Assembly: GCA_917880885.1 (NCBI GenBank)
Contig: OU862912.1
Coordinates: 49,959,117-50,023,116 of the forward strand
Reading direction: 5' to 3'
DNA: 64,000 bases
From: Limnephilus marmoratus
Taxonomy: Eukaryota; Arthropoda; Insecta; Trichoptera; Limnephilidae
The position numbers and the translations under genes were made by a program. Shown here piece after piece: positions 44,876-56,169 of the stretch. How positions within the stretch are numbered: position 1 is the stretch's first letter; every line of letters begins with the position of its first letter. The notes below the pieces were generated by a model. That model did no database searches and was not told the DNA's origin. It saw nothing but the letters and a program-made list of their open reading frames with translations.

Positions 44876-45655
44876 TATTTATAAAGACAGCGTGATTTAT
44901 TTTGAAGGGCACGCCTATGACCTATGACCCATACAGATCTGGCGTGAGGCGTGAATCATCACAGTAATGTAGAGACGTTGCTTGTTATACGAGACAGTGT
45001 AGTTACAAAGAAGAGTCTCATCGACCATTTGTCCAACCCAACAGTTTGGTCGATTGCGTTCACTGGCCATCCCAACGGAGTATTTATCAATTTCACGGCG
45101 GCTGGTCCCGGCAGCTTTATTCCCCGAAAATCCCTTCTAAGCCCGTCATTATAGTCTGGAATACATCCTCTGGGTCCATATACCCGAGACGAGAATCCTA
45201 TTTCAAACTTCTTGAGGATAAATTTATAAAATATTAAACAAGAATAGTTTTATTGCAATATCTATGGGAACTAAAAATTCATGACGAAATAATAACAATT
45301 TGGATGATGGTCATCTTATTTCCTACGGATGCCGAACACTTTTTAATAATAAGTTATTAATAACATACCTACCGAATACTTTTTATACTTTCTGAATAGG
45401 TAAAAGGAAAATGTGGTACTTTTATGAAAGGTTATAATACCGGTGGAGTTGTGTCCATAAAGATTGAAAGCTTAGATCTACACCTCCCCTAAGAAAATAA
45501 ACCATAAAAATATATTAATAGATAAGTTCAACAAATTTTGGATCAAAATACCAAAACACAGGGATATCCCTAGCATGGCGGATGAAATAACACAAAAAAC
45601 TAAACAATGTGCAATATTCTAATAATAAATAAATAAATAAAAATAAAAATGCATT
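44876..45655. other. Unassigned sequence
   Basis: Two overlapping frames of 63-67 codons at 44951-45237 show no domain. An AT-rich stretch and short (TAAA) run near 45620-45650 precede repeat H. Confidence 0.35.
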
Positions 45656-46680
45656 TTTAAATACATCTATTTGATTTTCGATTGTGTTTTCTTCAATTAA
45701 AGTCCAGACTGCTGTCCAGAAACACGAAGATATTAGTGTACAAAACACTTTTATCAAACCAGTACTTACGTACGCAGCTGAGACTTGGGTACTAACTAAA
45801 AGGAATGAGCGAGCACTGGACGTTTTTGAAAGAAAAATTTTGAGGCGCATCTTCGGACCGGTTCTAGAAAATGGATTTTGGCGCAGACGCTATAACAATG
45901 GACCGGTTCTAGAAAATGGATTTTGGCGCAGACGCTATAACAATGAGCTCTATACTTTGTTTTAGGAGCTAAACGTCGCAAAATTTATAAAATTGGGAAG
46001 ACTTCGGTAGCTGGGTCATGTGGAGAGAATGACCGAGCATCAAGCACCAAAGTCCCTGCTGAACTCAAGACCAATAGGGCGAAGGAGCCTGGGAAGGCCA
46101 AGACTAAGATGGAGCGACAACGTCCTCAAAGACATATCTATCTTGGAGCTTCCAAACTGGAGAGAGCTGGCACAAAACCGAGATGAGTGGAGGAAGACTC
46201 TTGAGGAGGCCAAGACCCACCAGGGGTTGTAGAGCCAATAGTGATGATGATGATGTTTTCTTCAACGAATGAATGAAGTGGAAATTAACCCATTCACCGA
46301 AAATCGAGCTAAAATTCGGTGGACAGACTCGTTGTCGATGACAATGTATTCTATAAACGTGGCATACACAGACGGACATATGCATTTCTCTGATATTGAA
46401 CACAATTACTGCAGTTAATAAAATGAAATACATGAAACCGACGTCGGTTCTATTCCCTGGGGAGGAAGGTTCAATCCTCAGTCAAACCATTTTTTTTTTT
46501 TATATTGGCTGTTAGCCGGCCCAAGAGAAGGCGCTACTAGGTCGAAAATTTAAAATAGACATATTATAGAAAAAAAAACGGTTTTTTAAGGGTTGATTTT
46601 TTTCCTGAATTTGGTTGCAGATTTTAATTGGGTAGAGCACAATTTGTTTAAATCGGTACAGCACAACAGCCAGCGAAAAA
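45656..46680. repeat. Dispersed repeat H, copy 2, split by a LINE
   Basis: 45656-45696 and 46254-46680 align with 13003-13470. The interruption is the LINE fragment at 45697-46253. Confidence 0.6.
45697..46253 (+). pseudogene. Truncated LINE reverse transcriptase (RTE-like), 12-bp TSD
   Basis: TGTTTTCTTCAA repeats at 45685-45696 and 46254-46265. The plus frame carries the C-terminal RT tail: FIKPVLTYAAETWVLTKRNE, ERKILRRIFGPVLENGFWRR, then GRPRLRWSDNVLKDI and EEAKTHQGL, ending with a GAT-repeat tail. The last block set is typical of RTE-type endonuclease-RT proteins. A 45-bp in-frame tandem duplication (45859-45903, 45904-45948) doubles PVLENGFWRRRYNN. Two TAG stops near 45963 and 46011 break the frame. 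Confidence 0.8.
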
Positions 46681-48149
46681 TGATAATAAAATGGCAATTT
46701 TCAAATATTCAATTCAGAATTCGTACCCGAACTTGAAAAGTACATAATGCCTAGAACATGTAATAGAACAATGCACGCCACTGGTGAGTAGGTACTTAAC
46801 AAAATGGATTCCTTAGCGCGGGAAAGATGCCCCGCTTTCAGATACATAAATCGTTTTATGCCATCTAAACGGAAATTTAATTATTTTATTAATTGGATTA
46901 GAATAAACACCCGAACAGAATCATGTTTACACAGCATTAATATTCAGTTTTTGGATTAGGTACACCAAATGTTATCGTTTATATTCCTGATTCAATACCA
47001 TTTAATATATTAATGATTTTCGTCGATTAATCTAGAAATAATTACAAAAATGGCGTTGGCCGGATTTGTTTGAATATGCTGTGTAGAAAAAGATTCATTA
47101 AAACTTCGATCAATTAAGACAAGCTAAGCGACACGAATTTAAAAGATTTTTCGAAATCAAGTTTTAATTTTGTTTGACCTAAACTTTCAAAGTTAGGATG
47201 AGCTCGCCGGAAACGAAATATTAGCGGAGGCGTGATCCCAAAGTTAAAAAATAAACTTAATAGACTTAATGAAATAAGTTTATGCTTTGGTTCAAATTTA
47301 TAATGAAACCAACAACTTATAATGTAACCTCCAGTGACTATTGAAACTTTCCTCTGATCACTCCTTTCATTTCTCCGTAAGCAATTCGCGTTCTCTAAAG
47401 ATTTTAAAGTTTTTAACGCCATTTATACCATCCTGATTTTGACTGAATAAGCCTGCGGTTTCTGCCAAAGTGGCTACTAAATGTTCTCAAAAGTTGTGTT
47501 GACAGAAGCAAATTCCTGTGATATCTTGAACGAAACCATTCCTTTGTTAAGAATATTATAAACTAAATATACAATTTGACTGTCCTGAAACGGGTATCCT
47601 TCCCAGTTGGACAGACAAATTATCATTTGGTAATGTATTGGAATATATGCATGTATAAATAAATAAAAAAATAAAAATAAAAATAAAATAAAATTAAATG
47701 TTCTAGAGCAGATGTAAAATAGATTTTGTTTTAGATTAATGGAAAAATTAAAGAGCTAACAGCTAATGAATGGCAGAATCTTAACAAACTTTGCAAAATT
47801 TAATCCTTCAAGATATGTAACGTTTTACACTAATACAACTAGACAAATAGTCATAATTTTTCAAAACATCGTGGATATAATGGGTTCATATCTACTGTTT
47901 TACCTTTTGGAAAAGGGTTAACCTTATCCAAAGGATGCCTTGCGTATTAGATACTAGGCATTAACTTTAGAGTAGGTAGTTTGCGGTTTCGATTTTCACG
48001 GTCTGATTGTTAAGATGATGATTTTGATGTTTGATGAACCTTACAAAAATAAAGAGAATGAAAAGCAAAATAGACGATGTTCAATATCATCACCATCCCA
48101 ATTCCTTGGGGAAATGCAATGGGAAGACTCGCAGATTATTCTGAAAAGT
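46681..48149. other. AT-rich, unassigned; A-rich simple repeat at 47655-47695
   Basis: No recognisable coding or RNA gene. The A-rich stretch (ATAAA and AAAAT units) could be the tail of an old LINE. Confidence 0.4.
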
Positions 48150-48360
48150 AGAAAGCAAAATACATGTGTTTAACATTTTATAGATCAGTTGTGCGAAGTA
48201 TTCTCGAATACGGATCCACGATTTGGTCTCCCAATTATGAGATTCACAATTATAGAATAGAATCCATACAAAGAAAATTAACCCGTGTAACTGCTTATCG
48301 CGAAATCAATTTGGAACGTATGACGACCGAATTTTACACTATAAACTACGCTCTATGACA
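48150..48360 (+). pseudogene. LINE RT fragment
   Basis: TFYRSVVRSILEYGSTIWSP followed by RIESIQRKLTRVTAYR is the conserved block after the RT palm in Jockey/CR1-type LINE proteins. It is truncated on both sides, and the frame ends at 48358. Confidence 0.7.
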
Positions 48361-48830
48361 TTATACCACTGTACACTAAACTGAACACTGCTCACATAAT
48401 AAAATGGACAATTTTTATGACCCATTTAAACACTTTAAAAAATATATTTTGCCATCAATTATATAAAGCTGAAATTGTGATGAACCCTTTATTTAAAGAC
48501 AGGCAATATTGGAATTGGTTAATTTATGGTACAAACCAAAGCATTGTCCCACCAGCACAGGTGCCAAAAATTATTTTTGCATATTTATCCAACTATTTTT
48601 ATCACCCAACGCAAAACGGACGGGTGTTATAAGTTTGACCGCCGTCTATGTGTCTGTCTGTGGCATCGTAGCTCCTAAACGAATGGACTGATTACGATGC
48701 GTTTGAAAGCTGACGTGATCGAGATGGTCTTAGCTACAATTCATGAAAATCTGTTAAGCCGTTTCAAGGCCATCAGCTCTTTTTTGAGTCGGGGGTTACT
48801 TAAAATTTTTGATACTATTTTTTTTATAAT
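48361..48830 (+). repeat. Unassigned frame, then a common insect repeat phrase
   Basis: 48417-48632 is open for 71 codons without a known domain. From 48620 the sequence (GGTGTTATAAGTTTGACCGC, CTCCTAAACGAATGGACTGA, TTCATGAAAATCTGTTAAGC) resembles a dispersed repeat widespread in Lepidoptera. That resemblance is from memory and not tested. Confidence 0.4.
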
Positions 48831-49049
48831 TTCTAGTATTACATTGTAATTTGTTTTTTTTTTATTATTGTATAAAAATTGCGTAGAAGTGGAATCTATT
48901 ACCCGCTAAGCTACCGAAAGTAGCTTGTCAGCAGGAGATTAGTTCCACAGATTAGTTACAACCACAAATTAAATAATCATAAACGCATCAGCGTAGAACA
49001 ACACACACAAATACACATACACATATAACATACCTACCACCATTGTGAT

Positions 49050-49345
49050 GTGGAATAGGAAAATATATATTTTTTAAATATCATGAAAAAGTTGAGCAAG
49101 ATAAAAACAGCAATACATTAGTAGTCAATCACATTCTTGCAATTTAATGCATGGTAAGAAAGAGAAAAATATAATCTTAATACATAAGGTTACCCCCTAA
49201 GAGCCATGATTTTAACATCAGTGGGAATTTTGTTATAGAACAATTTTCTTGTTAAATATTAATGGTATAATATATTCAAGGGTTCTTTGACCATATTTGT
49301 TTTGAAACGCATTTATGTGTGTAAATTTTTGGGCAACATGCCTAT
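49050..49345 (-). pseudogene. LINE C-terminal remnant
   Basis: On the minus strand GQRTLEYIIPLIFNKKIVL parallels GQRTLNYMIPTCLNMLLAKI in the LINE fragment at 52943. The remainder is too decayed to read. Confidence 0.5.
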
Positions 49346-49429
49346 TTAAGTACTAAAATAAAAATAAATAAATAAATACCAGATTCTTCGACCGTACCTA
49401 ATATTAGATATTTTAGAAATGCAGTGATG

Positions 49430-50560
49430 GAAAAGATCGAGGTCTTAACGAATCCACTTCACTACTATAGTAGGGGAGGCGAAGCAGGGATTTTGGGATT
49501 TACTCAAGCGCGTCAGATTAACTAAGGGGAGATACCTCATGACCTTGTTATGGACTACCACCATATATGAACCCATAATATTGGTGGGTGCGGCTAGGAC
49601 AACCGATCAGATTAGTAAAAAAAAATCGATCCCTGTAGTTACTCGAGCGTGTCAGATTAAGATAATGTGAGTTAATTACATGCAGAAAAGTTTACATTTC
49701 AATAATCTGACGATTTGAACGTAACGTAAGAAAGTTAGCGAGTCACAAAGTTGCAAAAAAAAAACGTCACATGGATTTACTCGAGCGCGGTTAATTTTTT
49801 TTTTATTTTGAAGGAAATAATGTAAGGATCATGGAAATAATATAATCTGACGATTTCCACATGCCGAAGTGGCTAAACTTCGTATTTCCCCTCCGCGCTT
49901 CGGTTCCCTTCGGGCGCTTGTTCTCTAGGTAGATATATTCTGTCCATTATACGTCAATGGTCCCAGCCAGAGCCTAATTAACCGTTGGGTCGCGCGTTCG
50001 CATTCTTAGATTTACAACGCTTTGGTTAATTCATTTTGTAAAGAAGTTTAATAAATAAAATATTTCTTTTTATCATTATACCCATATTATTTTTTGTTCA
50101 TTGTTCTATTCAGTAATAAAAACAACAAAAAAAAATCTTTTTTTTTTTTAAAACCGTCAGATTAAGAAAATCCCTCCACATAATCGTCAGATTATTGGTC
50201 AGCACAACAAGGACATCATGCTGAACCTTCTGTATAAAAATCTGACGAGCTCGAGTAAGTCAAGGTCACGATTTTTTTTTACATTTTTAAAAATCAGCCA
50301 TTAGTTTAGGTTACGCCCAAATCGTCAGATTATTGAAATGTAAACTTTTCTGCATGTAATTAACTCACATTACCTTAATCTGACACGCTCGAATAAATCC
50401 ATTTTTTTTCAATTTTCTACCTCTTCATACGGCCACCCCCACCACTCAAGTCGTCAGATTAATATCTTCCCGTTATCAGAAACACGTAGGGCGTATACGG
50501 TATTAAAATCTGACGAGCTCGAGTATGTCAAGGTGACGATTTTTTTTTACATGTTTGAAA
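49430..50560. mobile_element. Foldback element of ~135-bp units with CTCGAG and CGTCAGATTA
   Basis: On the right, AATCTGACGAGCTCGAGTA-type motifs occur at about 50242, 50374 and 50508 (132-134 bp apart) alternating with CGTCAGATTA at 50183, 50321 and 50451. On the left the same motifs occur reversed, at about 49500, 49637 and 49775, with AATCTGACGATTT at 49705 and 49846. 49637-49715 is the reverse complement of about 50318-50400 almost throughout. The centre (about 49880-50100) is unrelated. Ends were not resolved; non-coding. Confidence 0.7.
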
Positions 50561-50569
50561 ATTTATACT

Positions 50570-51462
50570 CGCTCTCCCCACCACTGGAATGGCATACATC
50601 ATATAAACTTTTTTTCTTTTTAGCATCTAATCTTTGCAATCCAATAGGTCCCCACGACGCTCGAGTAACTACCCATTTAGCGTCAATGCCTCCCCTACTA
50701 CTACATTCATTGATCAATCTCCTTTTGATTCCCTAATGACCTCAATCCATCGGATCCTCTCGTGTTTAAGCTTCCTGTCTTCTCCGAGAAGGTCCCCATT
50801 ATTACTAACAGACTAAACTGAATATGTCAATATGCATTGATAAAAAACATTGAGATTTCAACCCTTTTTACGCACCCTTACGTTTCTTGAATTGGAGAAA
50901 GTTACTTATTTTTGTATTACTCGCAAGCAATTCGCTGTAATGAGTAGAGTCAAGGAAATTATATCACCACACAACTAGTCGGCATCCTGAGGCTGGTTTG
51001 GGAGTGGGATTTGACAATCTGAATCCAAAAAATGTCTACTTGAAATGAAGAAATAAAGATGAAATCCGAAAAATCGCTTAATATTATCAACACATTAAGT
51101 TTGATAAAGGACAGTCAGGTGTCAATATCTTCTATTAAACATACCTATTCAAACGAAAAAGCACTCAATAAATATGTTTTAACCTCTCAGCTCTCGACCA
51201 TATTTACAATAAAAAATAAATAAATAGAATATTTTTGAACGTATGCGAAAACTAAAAACTGTTTTTGTAAGGTGATAAAATGAGCTTTAAAATTTTATAA
51301 ATCAAAATAAACATTTAATTTTTGAAATACTGAAATTTTGCTTGCAAACATTATTTAAAAATGGTTGACCTTACGGTTTTTCTAACTAAAATTACTGATA
51401 ACCAAACTAACTGAAAAAAAATTCAAGTACATACACATTTTATTAGACAAAAATGTATTACC
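50570..51462. other. Unassigned; repeat I copy at 51175-51330
   Basis: Only the repeat I segment (shared with 9035-9210 reversed) is recognisable. Two short frames near 50600-50800 have no domain. Confidence 0.4.
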
Positions 51463-52445
51463 ACGGACAAATGAATATATCTGGACCTGGCCTAAGTGAT
51501 AAAAACGTATTATTTCCCCCTCCCCATGGAGCCAGCTGGAGCTCCTCCTTGGAGCCAGCTCGCTCCATGGGGAGGGGAGAGAACCTTGCTTGAATCTAAA
51601 ATATCTGACGTCATCATTCTTCTCCTGACCAGCGCGGAACTAACATCCATACATTTTACGAAATAACATACCAAAAACGGTAGCTTGTGCTATACATTAT
51701 ACCCACATATTATGTGGACATAGCGAATGTGGGCTGTTCTCCAGTGTGCTCGTCGCTGGTTACAGGGGTAAGTAAATTATGAAACATTTGTAAAAGTGTC
51801 TTAACTAAACACGGCAACAAAATATTGCTATGTGAATAGGGGCGAATATTTTCGGGGCGAGCATTTGGCCTTCGCAAATATGTTATTAACGTGGCAAGCA
51901 ATTTTATTTGATTAATTTGTGTTATTTCACAATTAATTCATTTAAAATAATATATAGTATATTTGCGGCATGTTCCAGAGTGGAAGATACTATCAGTATC
52001 GCCCTGGTGTAAGACCACCATTCAGAATTGAAACGTTGCTTGAAAATGGCTTTAGCCGTGTTTAATGACCAGATCTGAATAGCCAGGTACTTCCCAACCT
52101 TCCTCTTCCCCACCTCCTTCCCCTCCCCACTACCCTCCCCACTCACAACATACCCCAATTGGGGATGCCATAGTCTCACTGGCTCCAGACGGGAGCAGTT
52201 GAGATTCTTGTGCGGTATTCACTATAAAAAAAAAAGCAATTCGTGCTCCCATGTAAAAAGGTCTATTCATTCAAAGCAGATTTTGCTTTTAAGAACTAAA
52301 TGGTGATATTATAATACGAGATGCCTAGGTATACTGTCAGAATAATTTTTTAACGAATCACAGTCATCTTTCCTCTCTTCGCCGCCCATAGTTTGGTTTT
52401 TCCCCTCGTCTGTATCTTCTGGTCTATTGAATTTGAATGTCTATG
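51463..52445 (+). repeat. Long dispersed repeat J, copy 1 (contains SINE)
   Basis: Apart from a SINE, it matches 61191-61822 over its length (for example CTGGACCTG.CCTAAGTGAT, TGTGCTCGTCGCTGGTTACA, AAAAAGGTCTATTCATTCAA). A palindromic patch, GGAGCCAGCTGGAGCTCCTC and neighbours, lies near 51528-51580. No protein family is evident, and the repeat's ends are diffuse. Confidence 0.75.
51904..52233 (+). repeat. SINE family A inserted in repeat J, TSD AAGCAATT
   Basis: AAGCAATT occurs at 51896-51903 and 52234-52241, while the other repeat J copy has one AAGCAATT at the same place (near 61616). The insertion starts at the SINE body, without the tRNA-like head, and ends in A10. This gives a filled and an empty site. 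Confidence 0.85.
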
Positions 52446-52764
52446 TTAAATTTATTATTAAATTATTAAAAATTCCCTAAGTATCATAATTTTTCTTCAA
52501 ATTGCGATCCGAAACTTTGATTTCATAAAGATCTAGGTACATTTTACCTCTTTTGTACGATTTATATGCGACCTATATGAGGAATTTCGAAGAGCGAACA
52601 AAAAAGCCTGACGAGTTAATGAGGAAGGAATGGGAAAGGGATAGTAAACGGATGTGAAAGGGAATAAAGGCGAGAGAAAAATAAGCATTATGATGGTGGG
52701 AATAAAAATAACCTAATTCGGCAAAGATTTTTTTAAAAGTCAAATATCATAATAGGTACTTACA

Positions 52765-53430
52765 CTTTTTTATTATAAAGATAAAGTTATACAATATTAC
52801 AGGAAATTAAATAAAATATAATATTACAGAAAAAAGAAAAGTCCCAATGAACTATTTTTAAGTAGTTTGTCAATGGGTGCTTTTACTTTGAAGTTAAAAA
52901 AATAAAACTTATTATGCAGTTAGAATTTTTTTGTGTTAGTGTCTAATACAAACTATTTCTTTCGGCGAGCCAATTTTTCAATATAATATTTGTTTTTACA
53001 TTGTTTGTACATTTTTTAATTTTAGCAAGTAACATATTTAAGCAAGTAGGTATCATGTAGTTCAGCGTTCTTTGTCCATATTTGTTTAAGTGCTTAGGTA
53101 CGATTAGTCTTTCATTTAACGTAAATCGCGTATTGTAAGTGTGGTCCATTCTATTTATGTATAGAGGGCTATTCATATGCTGAAAAATAATTTTATGCCA
53201 CAGAATTGATCTTACTGAGAGAATTTTGAGATTCTTGTAAAAGTATGGAACATTGTGCCTTTGTTCGTATAAACTTTTATGAGCTAATAATTTAACTAAT
53301 GACTTTTGAACTGATTGAACATGATTTACATTTGTTTTACAGGAAAGTCCCCAAGCTGTAATTCCGTAAGTACCTTATAATAGATTCAGCTAATGATAAA
53401 TAAATTATTCTAAGTGTGCATATAGGAACA
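52765..53430 (-). pseudogene. LINE C-terminal domain and 3' UTR
   Basis: Minus-strand reading from 53430: a YGITAWGLSCKTNV block, then VQSVQKSLVKLLAHKSLYEQ, ILWHKIIFQHMNSPLYINRM, then HTYNTRFTLNERLIVPKHLN. These are the conserved tail blocks of CR1/Jockey-type LINE proteins. A 3' UTR follows to an A-rich end near 52765. It is truncated upstream with at least one frame change. Confidence 0.7.
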
Positions 53431-54036
53431 TAGAATTTAAGTTTATATAATCTACTAAGACGTTCTCAGACTTTATTTATTTGTAAATCCCACTTGAAAC
53501 TTACTTTTGTTAAGAAAAATACTTTTAAAGAGGATGCAAGTAATGGAATATCCACTTATAAATAAGAATTTATGCACAAATATATGGTAAGCAAAGGAGA
53601 TAAAACGTCATTTTACGGCCCATATGTCTCATACTGTAGATGGCTTTCATAGATAAATTACCATCATGCGCATGAAACCTTCCGCGGTAGACATAAAATA
53701 TGGATGGCATGAAAAATAACGCACTTAGGGCATAAAATATGCAGTAAAATAGTCGAATGATCCGTAGGTACTCTGTGTATTTCGAACGGTACAGTCAGCT
53801 GTAAGAACACACAAACATTAAAACTCCAAAAAACGCTAAACTTTTTACATTAGTTGGTAGATCCTAAATAATAGATATGGCTTAAATACCCAATGACATG
53901 ATCCTATTTTATCATTGAAGAAGAAATAACAGTAATAATCTAAACGAAAATATGAAAGAGAACAAGGCATAGAAAAGCATAAAAAGACAATGGTCGCAAC
54001 TGGGACACGAATCCAGACCTCTGGTCTAACCGGGAC

Positions 54037-54421
54037 GCGTATTTCCAAAACCTATACCGGTTCAGTCGCTCTAGCGAAAATTTACATTTTAAATATACCT
54101 CTATATTAGTTATTTTTATCATATTGCAAAAAAAACTGTTCTAAAATCTAGATAAAATAATATTTCTGATGTCTATTGTCTATATTATAAATTAATAATT
54201 TTATTTCTAAATATTTAAATTTTGATATTATTCCCTTATATTTTAAATACACCTCTATATTGATAATTTATCACTTTGCAAAAACAAAAATTGTTCTAAA
54301 ATCTAGATAAAATAATCTTTCCAACGTGTATATTAGAAATTAATAATTTTATTTCTAAATATTTAAATTTTAATATTGAAAATGTAAAGCGACTGAACCA
54401 GTATAGGTTTTGGAAATACGC
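54037..54421. mobile_element. MITE with GCGTATTTCC ends, 9-bp TSD AACCGGGAC, copy 1
   Basis: Inverted ends of about 34 bp start GCGTATTTCCAAAACC. AACCGGGAC repeats at 54028-54036 and 54422-54430. A 9-bp duplication suggests the Mutator-like superfamily. The inside is very AT-rich with an internally repeated AAAATCTAGATAAAATAAT block. It was inserted into the left tRNA-like arm. Confidence 0.85.
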
Positions 54422-54667
54422 AACCGGGACGTGCGCGTTAACCAATTTCGCTTTTGCCACCTTCTGTCAAACCGCCATATTTGTCAATCTCATATTTCAA
54501 ATTTTAGAATTAACAATTTATCTTCTACTAATTCTTTTTTTCCATATTACGGGCAACTACCCTTTTTATTGGAAACAATCATTCTAAGAATTGGTTTGTA
54601 ACCTGGATAGCGTCTCGGATAAATATTTCTGAATTTATTCATATAGAACAATTGACTTAAAATTAGA

Positions 54668-54745
54668 AGGTGGCAATGTCGAAATTGGTTAACGAGCACG
54701 GCCCGGTTAGACCAGAGGTCTGGGTTCGTGTCCCAGTTGCGACCA
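54668..54745 (+). tRNA. tRNA-like sequence (pseudogene or SINE head)
   Basis: About 76 nt with acceptor strands GTGGCAA/TTGCGAC (one mismatch), a D arm TCG..CGA around AAATTGGTTAA, and a perfect T arm CTGGG-TTCGTGT-CCCAG, whose loop includes the B box. The anticodon arm does not fold well, so it is not a usable tRNA. A T5 run near 54752 could end Pol III transcription. The left arm of the inverted pair has the same sequence, interrupted. Confidence 0.4.
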
Positions 54746-54969
54746 TTGTCTTTTTCTGTGTCTTGTTCTCTTTCATAATTTCGTTTAGATTATTATTGTT
54801 ATCTTCTTCAATGATATATTTTTACAGATGGGAAAAACCTTCAAAAGTTATAAAAAGAGTTTTTCTTATAAAAAATTGATCTTATTTTAAATTAAAAGGT
54901 GCCTAGGTATGGCGAATATCGGTAATCGAACAAATCGGAAAAATTTTGAAAAATGATAAAATGTAATAT

Positions 54970-55080
54970 TGTTAACACATACGAACTATTTTGCCTATAC
55001 ATTTCTCTACATAATAATAATTTTATTATCGATTCAAAAACACCGGATTTTCCTGATTCTAAAAAGTACCTTATGATTTT
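54970..55080 (+). repeat. Dispersed repeat F, copy 2
   Basis: Matches 44690-44875 with an internal deletion. The following 55081-55452 is AT-rich with nothing recognised. Confidence 0.45.
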
Positions 55081-55460
55081 TTTTAATCTTGCTCTAGCTA
55101 CTGTTTGATGAAAAATAAATAATGAAAATTGGGATTAAAGGTTTAAAAATAACAATTGACTATATATGTTCCAAGGTAATTTTTATGTTAGTTATTTAAA
55201 TTTACAACTCTTTTTTTTATACTAAACTGAAGATTCAATACGCATTCAGGCTGGTCAAAATAAAACAAATTGATGAGTGTAAAACATATTGTTTTCATTC
55301 GAAGTATTCGCACCATTAGAATATTAAACGTGTAATGCGTTCCAAACATAAATGACATGATTGCAGCAAAACGCCTAGTGTGTTTGCCCGCGCATAGATG
55401 CATATAATTAGATGAGATACTGGGCGAAAAAAGTAGTTCCATTGAGTTGGGGGTTGTACC

Positions 55461-56161
55461 TAGGGATGCAAGGTTTTTAAAAATATCGATATCGATATAT
55501 ATCGAATTAAGTCGATATTGATATATCGGTCTGGTGGGCTTTCGATATAAAAGCTTATAGAAATGCAATGCAGTTTTAGTTATCAAACGTTTATCTATTA
55601 TGTAGGTATATATTTTTTTATACTTACCTATGTGAATAATCAAAAAATTTGGATATGTTATTTTTTCATAAATTTATTTTTAAAAAATTGGTTCCAGTAT
55701 TTATTTTGTACAATATTTTGTACCAGCTATCGAATTTAAAAATAGTAACTTTGATAGTCTGCCACTTTGTAGCCGGTTTCTGCTTTAAGTTATAGCGGAT
55801 CCTGCCCTTGAAAAAAGACGTTCAGAAGGAACACTTGTTGCCACGATTGGTAAATGACTCATTGCCATTTTAAAAAGGTTGGAATATACACCTTGCATCT
55901 CTTGCCATGTTTCAAGAATCTTTATTTTTGGAGTATTTATAGCAGCAGAAAGATATAACGCAAGCTTGTCGTCGCCGTCAGTTTTTTCCTTTTGTTTGCG
56001 TGAGTCAAAGATTTACGGTACGGGTTTTTCGATATTGATATATCGATATTGACTATACGCCGATATCGATATATATAAATATAGATATTTTTAGGGGTCG
56101 ATATTTTTAGGGGTCGATATATCGATATTTATCGGTTTTCCGATATATCGTTGCATCCCTA
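55461..56161 (-). mobile_element. hAT element, 8-bp TSD GTTGTACC
   Basis: GTTGTACC repeats at 55453-55460 and 56162-56169. Both ends read TAGGGATGCAA when oriented inward, followed by ATCGATAT-rich sub-terminal repeats as in the element at 30328. The 701-bp element keeps the end of a hAT transposase gene on the minus strand. Confidence 0.9.
55735..56010 (-). pseudogene. hAT transposase C-terminal (dimerisation) fragment
   Basis: The minus strand reads KLALYLSAAINTPKIKILET and then LPIVATSVPSERLFSRAGSA, the hallmark of the hAT family C-terminal dimerisation region, followed after one stop codon by SRNRL and LSKLLFLNS. Only about the last 90 codons survive; the upstream catalytic part is deleted. 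Confidence 0.85.
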
Positions 56162-56169
56162 GTTGTACC

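Larger units (their letters stand above)
53903..54817. repeat. Inverted pair of a tRNA-like repeat around a loop
   Basis: 53903-54036 plus 54422-54478 is the reverse complement of about 54655-54815, once the MITE at 54037-54421 is removed. The arms contain a tRNA-like sequence (separate entry) and a shared flank with CTAAACGAAA.TATGAAAGAG. The spacer 54480-54650 is AT-rich. Confidence 0.75.

Noticed and set aside
55490..56160. ATCGATAT palindromes as a regulatory (e.g. DREF or GATA) cluster
   Set aside because: They coincide with the sub-terminal repeats of a hAT element with clear 8-bp duplication, which explains them.
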